64,000 nt of DNA from Micromonospora narathiwatensis (lineage in GTDB: Bacteria > Actinomycetota > Actinomycetes > Mycobacteriales > Micromonosporaceae). Positions 34,731-43,369 of this stretch are shown here, one piece after another (the first letter of the stretch is position 1; every line of letters starts with the position of its first letter). Position numbers and translations under genes: made by a program. The notes beneath the pieces were generated by a model. It was not told the DNA's origin. It made no database searches and saw only the letters and a list, made by a program, of their open reading frames with translations. The DNA lies in the NCBI RefSeq assembly GCF_900089605.1, contig NZ_LT594324.1, forward strand, positions 2,294,001 to 2,358,000. The letters are read 5' to 3'.

Positions 34731-36287
34731 GTGGACGCGGTCGAGGTGCTGGTGGTCGGTGCGGGTCCCACCGGGCTCGCCACGGCCGGGCAACTGGCCA
34801 CCTTCGGCGTACGCGTCCGCGTGGTCGACCGGGCCCTCGACCGGGCGCGTGAATCCCGCGCGCTGGCGATCCAGCCCCGCACCCTGGAGGTCCTCGCCGG
34901 CATCGGCGTGACCGATCAACTGGTCGCCGAAGGCAACCGCGCGGCGCGGCTGTGCCTGCACGCGCAGGGCCGGCAGCGGGTGCTGCCCCTGTTCGACCTC
35001 GGTCTGCGGGACACCGCGTACCCGTTTCTGCTGATCCTGTCCCAGGCCGAGACCGAACGGATCCTGGGCGAGCGGCTCGCGGAGGGCGGGGTCCCCGTCG
35101 AACGCGGCGTCGAACTGGTCGGGTTGGACCGCGCCGGGGACGGGGTGACGGCGACGCTGCGGCACCACGACGGCGGCGACGAACGCCTGTCCGCCCGGTA
35201 CGTGGTGGGCTGCGACGGCGCGCACAGCGCGGTCCGCCGGCTGGCCGGGATCGGGTTCGAGGGCGGCACGTACCCGCAGACGTTCGTGCTGGCGGACCTG
35301 GAGGCCGACGGCGTCGACGGCGGGGCCACGCACGCCTTCCTCGCCGGGCAGGGGATGCTGCTGCTCTTCCCGCTCGGCCGGCCGGCGACCTGGCGGCTGC
35401 TGGCCATGCGACCACCCGCCGACCGGACCCCGCCGGACGCCCCGGTCACCCTCGACGAGGTGCAGGCCCTCGCCGACCGCTACACCGGCGCGGCGCTGCG
35501 GCTGCACGACCCGGTCTGGATGACCAACTTCCGGCTGCACCACCGCGCCGCCACCCACTACCGGTCCGGGCCGGTGTTCCTGGCCGGCGACGCCGTGCAC
35601 ATCCACAGCCCGGTCGGCGCGCAGGGCATGAACACCGGCATCCAGGACGCGGTCAACCTCGGGTGGAAACTCGCCCAGGCATTGCGGGGCCACGCCGATC
35701 CGGCGCTGCTGGACAGCTACGAGGCGGAACGGGCACCGGTCGGCCGGATGGTGCTGCGCTTCACCGACCGGGCGTTCACCGCGGCCACCTCCACCGGCCC
35801 GCTCGCCCGGTTCGTCCGGACCCGGGTCGCTCCCGTGCTGATGCCCGCCGTGCTCGCCCCCAGGCGGGTACGCGCCACCGCCTTCCGCACGATGGCGCAA
35901 CTGGACATCGGCTACCGGCACAGCCGGCTGTCGGCGCAGGGCCCGGGCGCACCGCGTACCGGCCCCCGGGCCGGCGACCGGCTGCCCGACGCCCCGGTCG
36001 CCGGCACCACGCTGCACCGGCTCACCGCCGCACCCGGCTGGCACCTGCTGGTGTGCGGTCCGCCCACGGCCTGGCCGCCGGACACCGTCGCGCCGCTGAG
36101 CCGCGCCGGCCGGGTCACCGTCCACCGGCTCACCGCGGCCGACGCCGGCCCGGCACTGCGCCGCCTCGGCCTCGCCCCCGACGCGGCCGGCCTCTGCCTG
36201 GTACGCCCCGACGGGCACATCGGCTACCGCTGCGGCGGCGGTGACCTCACCGGGCTGGCGGCGTACCTGGGCCGTTGGCTCGGCTGA
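34731..36287 (+). CDS. FAD-dependent aromatic monooxygenase (PheA/TfdB type)
   Basis: A 518-residue group A flavoprotein hydroxylase. FAD motif VVGAGPTGLATAGQL near residue 7, DG motif GCDGAHSAVRR near 161 and GD motif VFLAGDAVHIHSPVGAQGMN near 284. A thioredoxin-like C-terminal domain of about 150 residues follows, as in phenol hydroxylases and antibiotic-tailoring oxygenases. GTG 34731 has GGGGTG five bases upstream. It follows the TetR-SRPBCC pair and may be its target. The 3' end overlaps the minus-strand gene at 36247 by 41 bases. Confidence 0.9.
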   Translation: MDAVEVLVVGAGPTGLATAGQLATFGVRVRVVDRALDRARESRALAIQPRTLEVLAGIGVTDQLVAEGNRAARLCLHAQGRQRVLPLFDLGLRDTAYPFLLILSQAETERILGERLAEGGVPVERGVELVGLDRAGDGVTATLRHHDGGDERLSARYVVGCDGAHSAVRRLAGIGFEGGTYPQTFVLADLEADGVDGGATHAFLAGQGMLLLFPLGRPATWRLLAMRPPADRTPPDAPVTLDEVQALADRYTGAALRLHDPVWMTNFRLHHRAATHYRSGPVFLAGDAVHIHSPVGAQGMNTGIQDAVNLGWKLAQALRGHADPALLDSYEAERAPVGRMVLRFTDRAFTAATSTGPLARFVRTRVAPVLMPAVLAPRRVRATAFRTMAQLDIGYRHSRLSAQGPGAPRTGPRAGDRLPDAPVAGTTLHRLTAAPGWHLLVCGPPTAWPPDTVAPLSRAGRVTVHRLTAADAGPALRRLGLAPDAAGLCLVRPDGHIGYRCGGGDLTGLAAYLGRWLG

Positions 36288-36969
36288 CCGGCCCCGGGGA
36301 GCCGCCGGTCGCGGCCGGAGTGCGGCGGGCCAGGTAGACGACGTCCGGTTCGCCGCGCGGCACGTCGACGAGGTGAGTGGTGACCGAACCGATCATCGCC
36401 GCCAGCCGGGCGGCGTACCCGGGCGAGGCCGAGGCGCTCCAGACGGCCAGTACGCCGTCGTCGGCCAGCCGGTCACGCAGCAACGCGGTGCCGACCTCGT
36501 CGTAGAGTGCGGCGTTGGGTGGGAAGACGGTCCAGTCCGGGCCGTTGTCGATGTCGAGGCAGATGGCGTCGAAGACGTCGTCGGTGCCTCGGAGCCAGTC
36601 CAGGAGATCCTCGTTCACCACCCGTACCCGGGGGTCGTGCAGGCCGCCGCCGCTGTAGGGGGCGAGGCGACGGCGATGCCACTCGATCAGCGTCTCCTCG
36701 ATCTCCAGTACGACGATCTCTCCGGGCGTCGTCGACGCCACCGCCTCGGCCAGCGAGAAGCCCACGCCCAGCCCGCCGATCAGCACCCGCGCCCCGGGCC
36801 GTACGAGGTGGAGGGCCTCGCGTACGAGCAGCCGCTCCGACGTGCCGGCCCGGGTGTCCATCAGGAAGACCCCGTTGCTGACGATCTCGAAGTGCCCACC
36901 GCACTGCCGGAGCACCAGCTCGCCCCGGTCGGTCACCACCCGGTCGACCACCGCACCCGCTTGGCTCAT
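36247..36969 (-). CDS. spermidine-synthase-like methyltransferase-fold protein
   Basis: A 240-residue protein with the aminopropyltransferase/SAM-binding core: LIGGLGVGFSLAEAV near residue 64, VLEIEETLIEWHRR near 87, and DAICLDIDNGPDW near 134. Polyamine synthases of full length have an extra N-terminal beta domain; here only a short one is present, so the enzyme may transfer a different group. The last 41 bases overlap the end of the monooxygenase gene on the other strand. Confidence 0.78.
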   Translation of the reverse strand: MSQAGAVVDRVVTDRGELVLRQCGGHFEIVSNGVFLMDTRAGTSERLLVREALHLVRPGARVLIGGLGVGFSLAEAVASTTPGEIVVLEIEETLIEWHRRRLAPYSGGGLHDPRVRVVNEDLLDWLRGTDDVFDAICLDIDNGPDWTVFPPNAALYDEVGTALLRDRLADDGVLAVWSASASPGYAARLAAMIGSVTTHLVDVPRGEPDVVYLARRTPAATGGSPGPVSRANGPGTPPAR

Positions 36970-37081
36970 CCCGCCAATCTAGGTCGAAAGATCAGGTTTG
37001 GCGCGCCATTTCGGTTTCGGCCGGAGGTTTGCCGGGCCCGGAACCGGGAAACGGCACCGCGCCGTGGAAGAGGAGTACGGG

Positions 37082-39532
37082 GTGCCGGCGGACGTGGACC
37101 CGGGGTGTGAGCTGTGCAGCAGACCTCCGCCGCCCGGTTGGACGTTGGCGTACCGGGACGGCGAGACGCCCGACGAGGAGGGCACGCGGGAGACGATCCT
37201 GACCCTGGGCAACGGCTACCTGGCCACCCGCGGGGCGGCTCCGGAGGCGTCGGCCGACGGCGTCCACTATCCGGGCACCTACCTCGCCGGCTTCCACAAC
37301 CGGCTGTTTGACACGGCGGGTGACGAGAGCATCGTCAACCTGCCCAACTGGCTGCCGCTGACGTTCCGTCCCGCCGGCGGTGACTGGTTCGCGTCCGGGC
37401 AGGGACGGCGACTGCACGAGCACCGGATGCTGGACCTGCGGCGCGGGGTGTACCTGCGGGAACTGGTCGTGGTCGACCGGGCGCGGCGGCGTACCCGGGT
37501 CCGGCAGCGCCGGTTGGTGTCGATGGCGCACCCCCACCAGGCGGCGCTTCAGACGAGCATCATCGCGGAGAACTGGTCCGGCCGGCTGGAGATCAGGTCG
37601 GGCATCGACGGCGGGGTGGTCAACGCGAACGCGCCGGCGGAGGCCGGGAGCTGCGGGCGGCACCTCACCGAGGTCGCGACCGGCGGGGACGACGCGGAGA
37701 CCGTCTGGCTGACGGCGGTGACGACCAACTCCCGACACCAGGTGGCCGTGGCGGCCCGTACCCGGATCTCCGATGGCGTCGCCCACAGCAGGCAGCCGAT
37801 CCACGGGCCGGACGACGTGAGTCAGCTGATCGGGATCGACGTGACGCCCGGGGAACGCGTCGTGGTGGAGAAGACCGTCACGGTCTTCTCCAACCGGGAC
37901 CGGGTGGTGTCCGTGCCGTTGTCCGCCGCCCTGGAGGAGCTGCGGCAGGCGGGCGAATTCGCCCTGGCGCTGGCCGAACACGCCGCCGTGTGGACCCGGC
38001 TGTGGGCACGGTTCCGGCTCGACGTCGGCGAGAAGCACGCCTGGCAGCTGCCGATCCGGGTGCACACCTTCCATCTGCTGCAGACGCTGTCGCCGCACGT
38101 CATCGGCCTGGACGCCGGGGTGCCCGCCCGGGGACTGCACGGCGAGGGCTACCACGGGCACATCTTCTGGGACGAGCTGTTCGTCTATCCGTACCTGGAT
38201 CTGCGGATGCCGGAGCTGACCCGGGCCCTGCTGGAGTACCGGCACCGGCGGTTGACCGCGGCGCGGCGGCAGGCGGCCGGGGCGGGCATGCCGGGCGCCC
38301 TGTTTCCCTGGCAGAGCGGCGACAGCGGCCGGGACGAGAGCCCGTCACGTTCGCCGTCCCCGGTGACGGGGGAGTGGATGGACGACTACACCGGCCGGCA
38401 GCAGCACGTCAACCTGGCCGTGGCGTACTGCGTGTGGCGGTACTGGGAGACCACCGGCGACCTGTCGTTCCTCGCCGCCTGCGGGCTGGAGCTGCTGGTC
38501 GAGACGGCGCGGTTCTGGGCCGGTCTGGCCACCTACGACCCGGCCGACGACCGGTACGACATCCGCGGCGTGATGGGCCCGGACGAGTTCCACGACGGGT
38601 ACCCGGGCCGGCCCGGCCAGGGGCTGGACAACTGCGCGTACCTCAACGTGATGGTCGCCTGGGTGCTCGGCCGCGCCGTGGAGGCCTGCGCGATCGTCGC
38701 CCGGCACCCGGGGGCCAGGCCGTGGCGTGCGGTCGCCCCGACCGACGACGAGCGGCGCCGCTGGGCGCACGTCGGGCGGCGGCTGCGCCTGGCCTTCCTC
38801 GACGACGGGATACTCGCCCAGTTCGAAGGGTACGGCGACCTGGCGGAGCTGGACTGGGACCGCTACCGGCAGCGGTACGGCGACCTGCGGCAACTGGGGC
38901 CGCTGCTGCAGGCCGAGGGAGACCACCCGAACCGGTACCGGATCTCCAAGCAGGCCGACGTGCTGATGCTGCTGTACCTGTTCAGCGCCGAGGAACTCAC
39001 CGCCCTGGTGCGCGGCCTCGGGTACGAGTTCGACCCCGCCCGGATTCCCGACACCGTCGACTACTACCTGTCCCGTACGACGCACGGATCCACCCTGAGC
39101 CGCGTCGCGCACGCATGGGTGCTGGCCCGGACGGACCGCCGTCGCTCCTTCGAGATGCTGGTGACCGCGCTCGGCACCGACCTCGCGGATCCGCAGCGCG
39201 GCTCGACGCGCAACGGCATCCACCTCGGCGCCAGCGCCGGAACGCTGGACATCCTGCAACGGTGCTACACCGGCCTGGAGATCCGCGACGACCTGCTCCG
39301 GCTCAACCCGCTGCTGCCCGAGGGGCTCGACCGTCTCGACTTCGTCATCCGGTACCGCAACCAGTTGATCTCCCTGCACGTCGACCACGAACGGCTGCGG
39401 CTCACCGCCGCCCCAGGGGCGGCTGAGCCCGTGCCGGTGGCCGTCCGGGACAGGTCCTTCCCGCTCGCCCCCGGCTCGACCATCACCGTCGCCCTACCAC
39501 CATCGGCCCCGGTCAACGGGTCCCCGACCTGA
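37082..39532 (+). CDS. glycoside hydrolase family 65 (disaccharide phosphorylase)
   Basis: An 816-residue GH65 protein, full length. The N-terminal beta-sandwich (about 1-270) starts with ETILTLGNGYLATRG. The (alpha/alpha)6 catalytic domain has HGEGYHGHIFWDELFVYPY near 350 and the general acid Glu in VMGPDEFHDGY near 497. The phosphate-binding HGSTLSRVAHAWV is near 665. These enzymes split trehalose, maltose or kojibiose with phosphate to glucose-1-phosphate. GTG 37082 is chosen because AGAGGAG precedes it; upstream starts would add an Arg-rich tail. Confidence 0.9.
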   Translation: MPADVDPGCELCSRPPPPGWTLAYRDGETPDEEGTRETILTLGNGYLATRGAAPEASADGVHYPGTYLAGFHNRLFDTAGDESIVNLPNWLPLTFRPAGGDWFASGQGRRLHEHRMLDLRRGVYLRELVVVDRARRRTRVRQRRLVSMAHPHQAALQTSIIAENWSGRLEIRSGIDGGVVNANAPAEAGSCGRHLTEVATGGDDAETVWLTAVTTNSRHQVAVAARTRISDGVAHSRQPIHGPDDVSQLIGIDVTPGERVVVEKTVTVFSNRDRVVSVPLSAALEELRQAGEFALALAEHAAVWTRLWARFRLDVGEKHAWQLPIRVHTFHLLQTLSPHVIGLDAGVPARGLHGEGYHGHIFWDELFVYPYLDLRMPELTRALLEYRHRRLTAARRQAAGAGMPGALFPWQSGDSGRDESPSRSPSPVTGEWMDDYTGRQQHVNLAVAYCVWRYWETTGDLSFLAACGLELLVETARFWAGLATYDPADDRYDIRGVMGPDEFHDGYPGRPGQGLDNCAYLNVMVAWVLGRAVEACAIVARHPGARPWRAVAPTDDERRRWAHVGRRLRLAFLDDGILAQFEGYGDLAELDWDRYRQRYGDLRQLGPLLQAEGDHPNRYRISKQADVLMLLYLFSAEELTALVRGLGYEFDPARIPDTVDYYLSRTTHGSTLSRVAHAWVLARTDRRRSFEMLVTALGTDLADPQRGSTRNGIHLGASAGTLDILQRCYTGLEIRDDLLRLNPLLPEGLDRLDFVIRYRNQLISLHVDHERLRLTAAPGAAEPVPVAVRDRSFPLAPGSTITVALPPSAPVNGSPT

Positions 39533-39542
39533 GGAGAGACAG

Positions 39543-39875
39543 ATGACCGTCACCGTTCCCGACGTGATCACCCGCTACTACCGACTCATCGGCGAATCGG
39601 ACGTGGACGCCTTCGTCGCCTGCTTCACCGACGACGCGATCGTCGCCGACGAGGACCGCACCTACGACGGCCCGGCCGCGATCCGCGCCTGGCGGGAGCG
39701 GACCGCGGCCGAGTACGCGTACGACGCCGTGCCGGAGACGGTCGAGGAGGAGGCCGGCGGCAACCTGGTGGTGACAGCCCTCGTGTCGGGCACGTTCCCG
39801 GGCAGCCCGATCCGGCTGCGCCACCGGTTCACGCTGCGCGACGGCCTGATCGGCGCCCTCGACATCCGGCAGTAG
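39543..39875 (+). CDS. SnoaL/NTF2-like domain protein
   Basis: A 110-residue NTF2-fold protein: VITRYYRLIGESDVDAFVACFTDDAIVADED is the typical opening and WRERTAAEY follows. The conserved pocket can bind small hydrophobic molecules. GGAGAGACAG precedes the ATG, 10 bases after the GH65 stop, so it is co-transcribed with the phosphorylase. Its role there is unknown. Confidence 0.85.
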   Translation: MTVTVPDVITRYYRLIGESDVDAFVACFTDDAIVADEDRTYDGPAAIRAWRERTAAEYAYDAVPETVEEEAGGNLVVTALVSGTFPGSPIRLRHRFTLRDGLIGALDIRQ

Positions 39876-39886
39876 CGGCGCCCGGA

Positions 39887-40090
39887 TCAGGGGTGATCCT
39901 GGCCAGTCACCTCGTCGGCCCAGAACACCTTGACGCGAGACGTGTCGTCGTGGTCGATGACACACCGAAACCTGATCTCGTGGGCCGCCTGGGCACCCTC
40001 GATGACGTTCAGGGTGTCGCCGATGGTCACCTCGTAGCCGTCGTCCGCGAGGGACTCCTCGGGATTCACCCGGAGCCGAAACTCGAACAC
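39887..40090 (-). CDS. small hypothetical protein
   Basis: A 67-residue acidic, beta-rich protein (FEFRLRVNPEESLADDG; VTIGDTLNVIEG). GTG 40090 lacks a good ribosome binding site. The frame extends without a stop back to the TGA of the radical SAM gene (40127-40129) and is in phase with it, so the true start may be elsewhere or the two may have been one frame. I recognise no family. Confidence 0.5.
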   Translation of the reverse strand: MFEFRLRVNPEESLADDGYEVTIGDTLNVIEGAQAAHEIRFRCVIDHDDTSRVKVFWADEVTGQDHP

Positions 40091-40126
40091 CCGCTCGTGG
40101 TTGAAGCTGCGTTTCGTGTCCTCGAC

Positions 40127-41440
40127 TCAGCCGTCGGCGACGGGCAGGATCGTGCGGCTCCTGCCCGGGCGGGGATACGCCTCGGCCGCCGCGGCCAGCC
40201 GGGCGGCGTGGTCGCGCTGCTTCTGCCAGTGCCCGTAGAGGGCGCCACGCTGGGAGAGCCGGTCGACCTCGCTGATCGTCTCCGGGGCCACGTCACCGGG
40301 CGGCGCGTCCCGCCACGGTGTACCCGGCAGCGGCATGAAGGTGTGGGCGTGGATGCGGGCGCCCAGGTCCGCGAGTTCGCGGGCCAGGCGCAGCGACGCG
40401 TCGACATCGTCCTGGTTCTCACCCGGCATCCCGAAGATCATGTCGACGTTGATCCGGAAGCCCTCCTCGACGCCGAGACGTACGGCCCGTTTGACCTCCT
40501 CGACGCCGTGTCCCCGCTTTGCGGCGTCGAGCACGCGGTCCGAGCCGGACTGGGCGCCCACGATGATGTTGTTGTTGGCGCAGTGCTTGCGGACCAGCCG
40601 CAGCGCCTCGCGGGAGACGTGCTCGGGCCGGATCTCACTCGGGAACGAGCCGAAGAAGACCCGCCCGTCCGGGCCGATCCCCTCCTTGCAGGACGCGAGC
40701 AGCTCCTCGACCGCGTCCAGGTTCGGCTCGTCGGTCTGGCTGCCGTACGACAGCGCGGTGGGGGTGATGAACCGGACGTCGCGCAGCCCGCGCCGCCGCA
40801 TCTCGTCGACGTGCCAGCGTACGTTCGCCACGCTGCGGTGCCGGAACCTCGCCGAGAACATGAAAGGGGTCTGGCAGAACCGGCACGAGAACACACAGCC
40901 TCGGGTGATCTCAAGGGCGTTGAACCGGTCCCACCTGAGCGAGAAGCCGCGGAACTCGTCGAGCGGACGCCGCTGGGGACGCCCGGTCCGCACCACCGCG
41001 CCGGTGGCGTCGCGGTAGGCCAGGCCGGGGATGCCGGTCGGGTCGCCGACCGCGTCCACCAGGCTCAGCAGCGTCGGCTCGCCCTCTCCGACCGCCGCGA
41101 TGTCCCACCCGGCGTCCAGGGTCTGCACGGGCTCGGCGGTCGCGTGCACCCCGCCGGCGAGGTGCGCCACGTTCGGCGCGTCGGCCAGCGCGCGGATCTG
41201 GGCCAGCTCGCGGGCCAGCGCCTCGGCGTCGGGGGAGTAGAACGACCACAGCACCAGCACCCGGGCCGCCGAGGCCGACGCCGCCCGGATGTGCGCCGCG
41301 GTCGCCTCCGGGGTCTCGCCGAAACGTACCTCGTACCGGGTGGACGTCTCGTGCTGCTCCAGCGCCCCGAGCAGGACGTGCAGTCCGTACGTCACCGCCT
41401 TGCGATACCGCAGCACCAGCACCAGCTCGGGAGCGCCCAT
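40127..41440 (-). CDS. B12-binding/radical SAM protein (MJ_1487-like)
   Basis: A 437-residue protein. Residues 1-150 form a cobalamin-binding-like Rossmann domain (LVLVLRYRKAVTYGLHVLLG; AGGVHATAEP). A radical SAM core follows with the 4Fe-4S motif CVFSCRFC near 190 and the SAM segment INVDMIFGMPGE near 348. It resembles a family called B12-binding/radical SAM, MJ_1487, in which many members bear no clear His for cobalamin. The substrate is unknown; methylation or ring rearrangement is typical of the class. The Cys-rich region is intact. Confidence 0.85.
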   Translation of the reverse strand: MGAPELVLVLRYRKAVTYGLHVLLGALEQHETSTRYEVRFGETPEATAAHIRAASASAARVLVLWSFYSPDAEALARELAQIRALADAPNVAHLAGGVHATAEPVQTLDAGWDIAAVGEGEPTLLSLVDAVGDPTGIPGLAYRDATGAVVRTGRPQRRPLDEFRGFSLRWDRFNALEITRGCVFSCRFCQTPFMFSARFRHRSVANVRWHVDEMRRRGLRDVRFITPTALSYGSQTDEPNLDAVEELLASCKEGIGPDGRVFFGSFPSEIRPEHVSREALRLVRKHCANNNIIVGAQSGSDRVLDAAKRGHGVEEVKRAVRLGVEEGFRINVDMIFGMPGENQDDVDASLRLARELADLGARIHAHTFMPLPGTPWRDAPPGDVAPETISEVDRLSQRGALYGHWQKQRDHAARLAAAAEAYPRPGRSRTILPVADG

Positions 41441-41466
41441 GGCGGCGATTGTGCCAGCCGGTGGGC

Positions 41467-42210
41467 CTACAGCCGGTGCCGGACCCAGACGTTGGGCTCC
41501 ACGTACACGGCGTGGTCGTGGGTGACGTCGCAGTGCACCGGCACCAGGGCACCCGGCACGTGCACCGGGCCGCTGGTGTCGAACGGCAGGCCCGTCCAGG
41601 AGCGCCAGTCGGCGAGCGTCCCGCTGATCGTCATGGATCGGGTGGCGACCCGTTCGATGCGCCCGCCGGCGCGCACGTGCACCCGCAGCCACGGGTCGAC
41701 CGGCAGGCCGTCGTCGCGGACCTGCGCCGCGTACTCGGTCATCGGCAGGTCGGGCTGGGTGTGCTTGCCGCTCGGGCGGACCGGGGCGACGAGGGTGTCG
41801 TAGCCGAGCTTCGCGACGGCCTCCCGCATGGCGGCGAGCATCAACGCGGACAACCCGCTTCCGCGCCGGTCCGGGCGGATGCAGATTTCGATTGCCGAGA
41901 CGATGTTCGGGCTGCCTCCGGTGAGCCGGTTGATGAGGCCACGCTGGATCACCCGGTCCCAGCCGCCGTCGGGAAGCTCCGCCTCCGTCCAGCGCAACGG
42001 CACGGCGTACGCCCGCGCGACGGCACGTCCCGGGTCCGTGGAGTCGACGGCGGCGAAGACGAATTCGGGGAAGAGGTCGTGGGCGACGCCGTAGTACATG
42101 GAGGCTATCGGGTCCCAGAGCATGAACTGCGGCCATGCCCCGTCGAAGTCTTCGTCCAGACGCGGGGCGAGGTCGGGGCGGTCCGCCAAGCTCACGATGT
42201 CGATAGCCAC
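41467..42210 (-). CDS. GNAT-like acetyltransferase
   Basis: A 247-residue protein. The acetyl-CoA loop is EICIRPDRRGSGLSALMLAAM near residue 108 (R-R-G-S-G-L). The remainder, with HDHAVYVEPNVWVRHRL at the end, is longer than a simple GNAT domain. GTG 42210 has no clear ribosome binding site; an upstream in-frame start at 42246 is possible. Substrate unknown. Confidence 0.72.
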   Translation of the reverse strand: MAIDIVSLADRPDLAPRLDEDFDGAWPQFMLWDPIASMYYGVAHDLFPEFVFAAVDSTDPGRAVARAYAVPLRWTEAELPDGGWDRVIQRGLINRLTGGSPNIVSAIEICIRPDRRGSGLSALMLAAMREAVAKLGYDTLVAPVRPSGKHTQPDLPMTEYAAQVRDDGLPVDPWLRVHVRAGGRIERVATRSMTISGTLADWRSWTGLPFDTSGPVHVPGALVPVHCDVTHDHAVYVEPNVWVRHRL

Positions 42211-42313
42211 GGCGGCAGGGTAGAGCGCCGAACGGTGGGAGAGCACGCCAATTTCGGGGACCGTCCTCGGCGGGAGGCGTTCCGCGACGACCCCGCCTAC
42301 CTATCCTGGTCGG

Positions 42314-42601
42314 GTGGATCTGGAGTTCAGCGGCGAGATGTGGTTCTGGAGGGGCCCGGCGCCGTGGCACTTCGTCACCGTTCCCGAGGAACAGTGCGGT
42401 GACCTGGCAGCGGCGTCCGCCTCGGTGACCTACGGCTGGGGCATGATCCCGGTCACGGCGCGGATCGGGAGCACCGGGTGGCGGACGTCGCTCTTCCCGA
42501 AGGACGGGCGGTACGTCGTGCCGGTGCGGGCGTCGGTGCGCAGCGCCGAGAGGATCGAGGTGGGCGACGTGGTGACCGTCCGACTGACCGTCGACGTCTG
42601 A
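42314..42601 (+). CDS. DUF1905 domain protein
   Basis: A 95-residue beta-barrel protein that fits DUF1905: FSGEMWFWRGPAPWHFVTVP, GWGMIPVTARIG and SLFPKDGRYVVPVRASVR. Family function is unknown; members often stand alone or fuse with YdeI-type domains. TATCCT ends six bases before the GTG start, suggesting a leaderless transcript. Confidence 0.88.
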   Translation: MDLEFSGEMWFWRGPAPWHFVTVPEEQCGDLAAASASVTYGWGMIPVTARIGSTGWRTSLFPKDGRYVVPVRASVRSAERIEVGDVVTVRLTVDV

Positions 42602-42655
42602 CCAGCCGGTGCGCCGCGATCCATCCGACGAGGCGACTACAGCCGCAGCCGGGTA

Positions 42656-42680
42656 GCGCGGGCGTTGGCCCGGCCCGCGC
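42656..42680. terminator. hairpin between convergent genes
   Basis: GCGCGGGC (42656-42663) pairs with GCCCGCGC (42673-42680) around a nine-base loop in the 105-base space between DUF1905 (+) and the response regulator (-). It can stop both transcripts. Confidence 0.55.
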
Positions 42681-42706
42681 CGCCGGCTGACCTACCGGTC
42701 TACGCC

Positions 42707-43369
42707 TCAGGAGCCGTGGCGGCGCAGGTAGGTGAGGACCGCCAGTACCCGGCGGTTGGTGTCGTCGCTGGGCGGCAGGTCCAGCTTGGTCAGGATGTTG
42801 CCGACGTGCTTGCCGATCGCCGCCTCGGTGACGTGCAGCCGCGCCGCGATCGCCGCGTTGGAGTGACCCTCGGCGAGCAGCGCGAGCACCTCGCGTTCGC
42901 GGGCGGACAGGGCGGCGAGCGGGTCGCGCGGCCGGTGCAGCAGGTGCCGGACCACGTCGGGGTCGATGGCCGTTCCGCCGCCCACCACCCGGCGCAGGGT
43001 GTCGGCGAACTCGGCGACGTCGGCGACCCGGTCCTTGAGCAGGTAGCCGACCCGCCGGCCGTCGCCGCTGTCGAGCAGCGCGGAGGCGTACTCGGTCTGC
43101 ACGTACTGGCTCAGCACGACGACCGCGAGCCGCGGCCGTTCGGCCCGGAGCGTGACGGCCGCGCGCAGGCCGTCGTCGCGGTGGTCGGGCGGCATGCGGA
43201 TGTCGGTCACGAGCAGGTCCGGCTCGTCCGCGCGGACCGCGTCCAGCAGGGCCGGGGCCGAGCCGACGGCGGCGACCACCTCGAAGTGGAACCTGGTCAG
43301 CAGGCCGACCAAACCCTCGCGCAGCAGGACCTCGTCCTCGGCGAGCACGACGCGGATCACGGGCGGCAC
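42707..43369 (-). CDS. NarL/LuxR-type response regulator
   Basis: A 220-residue regulator. Receiver domain 1-125 with acidic pocket ED (residues 11-12), phosphorylated Asp in LLVTDIRMP near 56 and Lys in YLLKDRV near 110. LuxR-type HTH at 150-210 (LSAREREVLALLAEGHSNAAIAARL). The start overlaps the kinase stop region by 13 bases, so kinase and regulator are co-translated. The inverted repeat upstream of the kinase is a candidate site for it. Confidence 0.93.
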   Translation of the reverse strand: MPPVIRVVLAEDEVLLREGLVGLLTRFHFEVVAAVGSAPALLDAVRADEPDLLVTDIRMPPDHRDDGLRAAVTLRAERPRLAVVVLSQYVQTEYASALLDSGDGRRVGYLLKDRVADVAEFADTLRRVVGGGTAIDPDVVRHLLHRPRDPLAALSAREREVLALLAEGHSNAAIAARLHVTEAAIGKHVGNILTKLDLPPSDDTNRRVLAVLTYLRRHGS

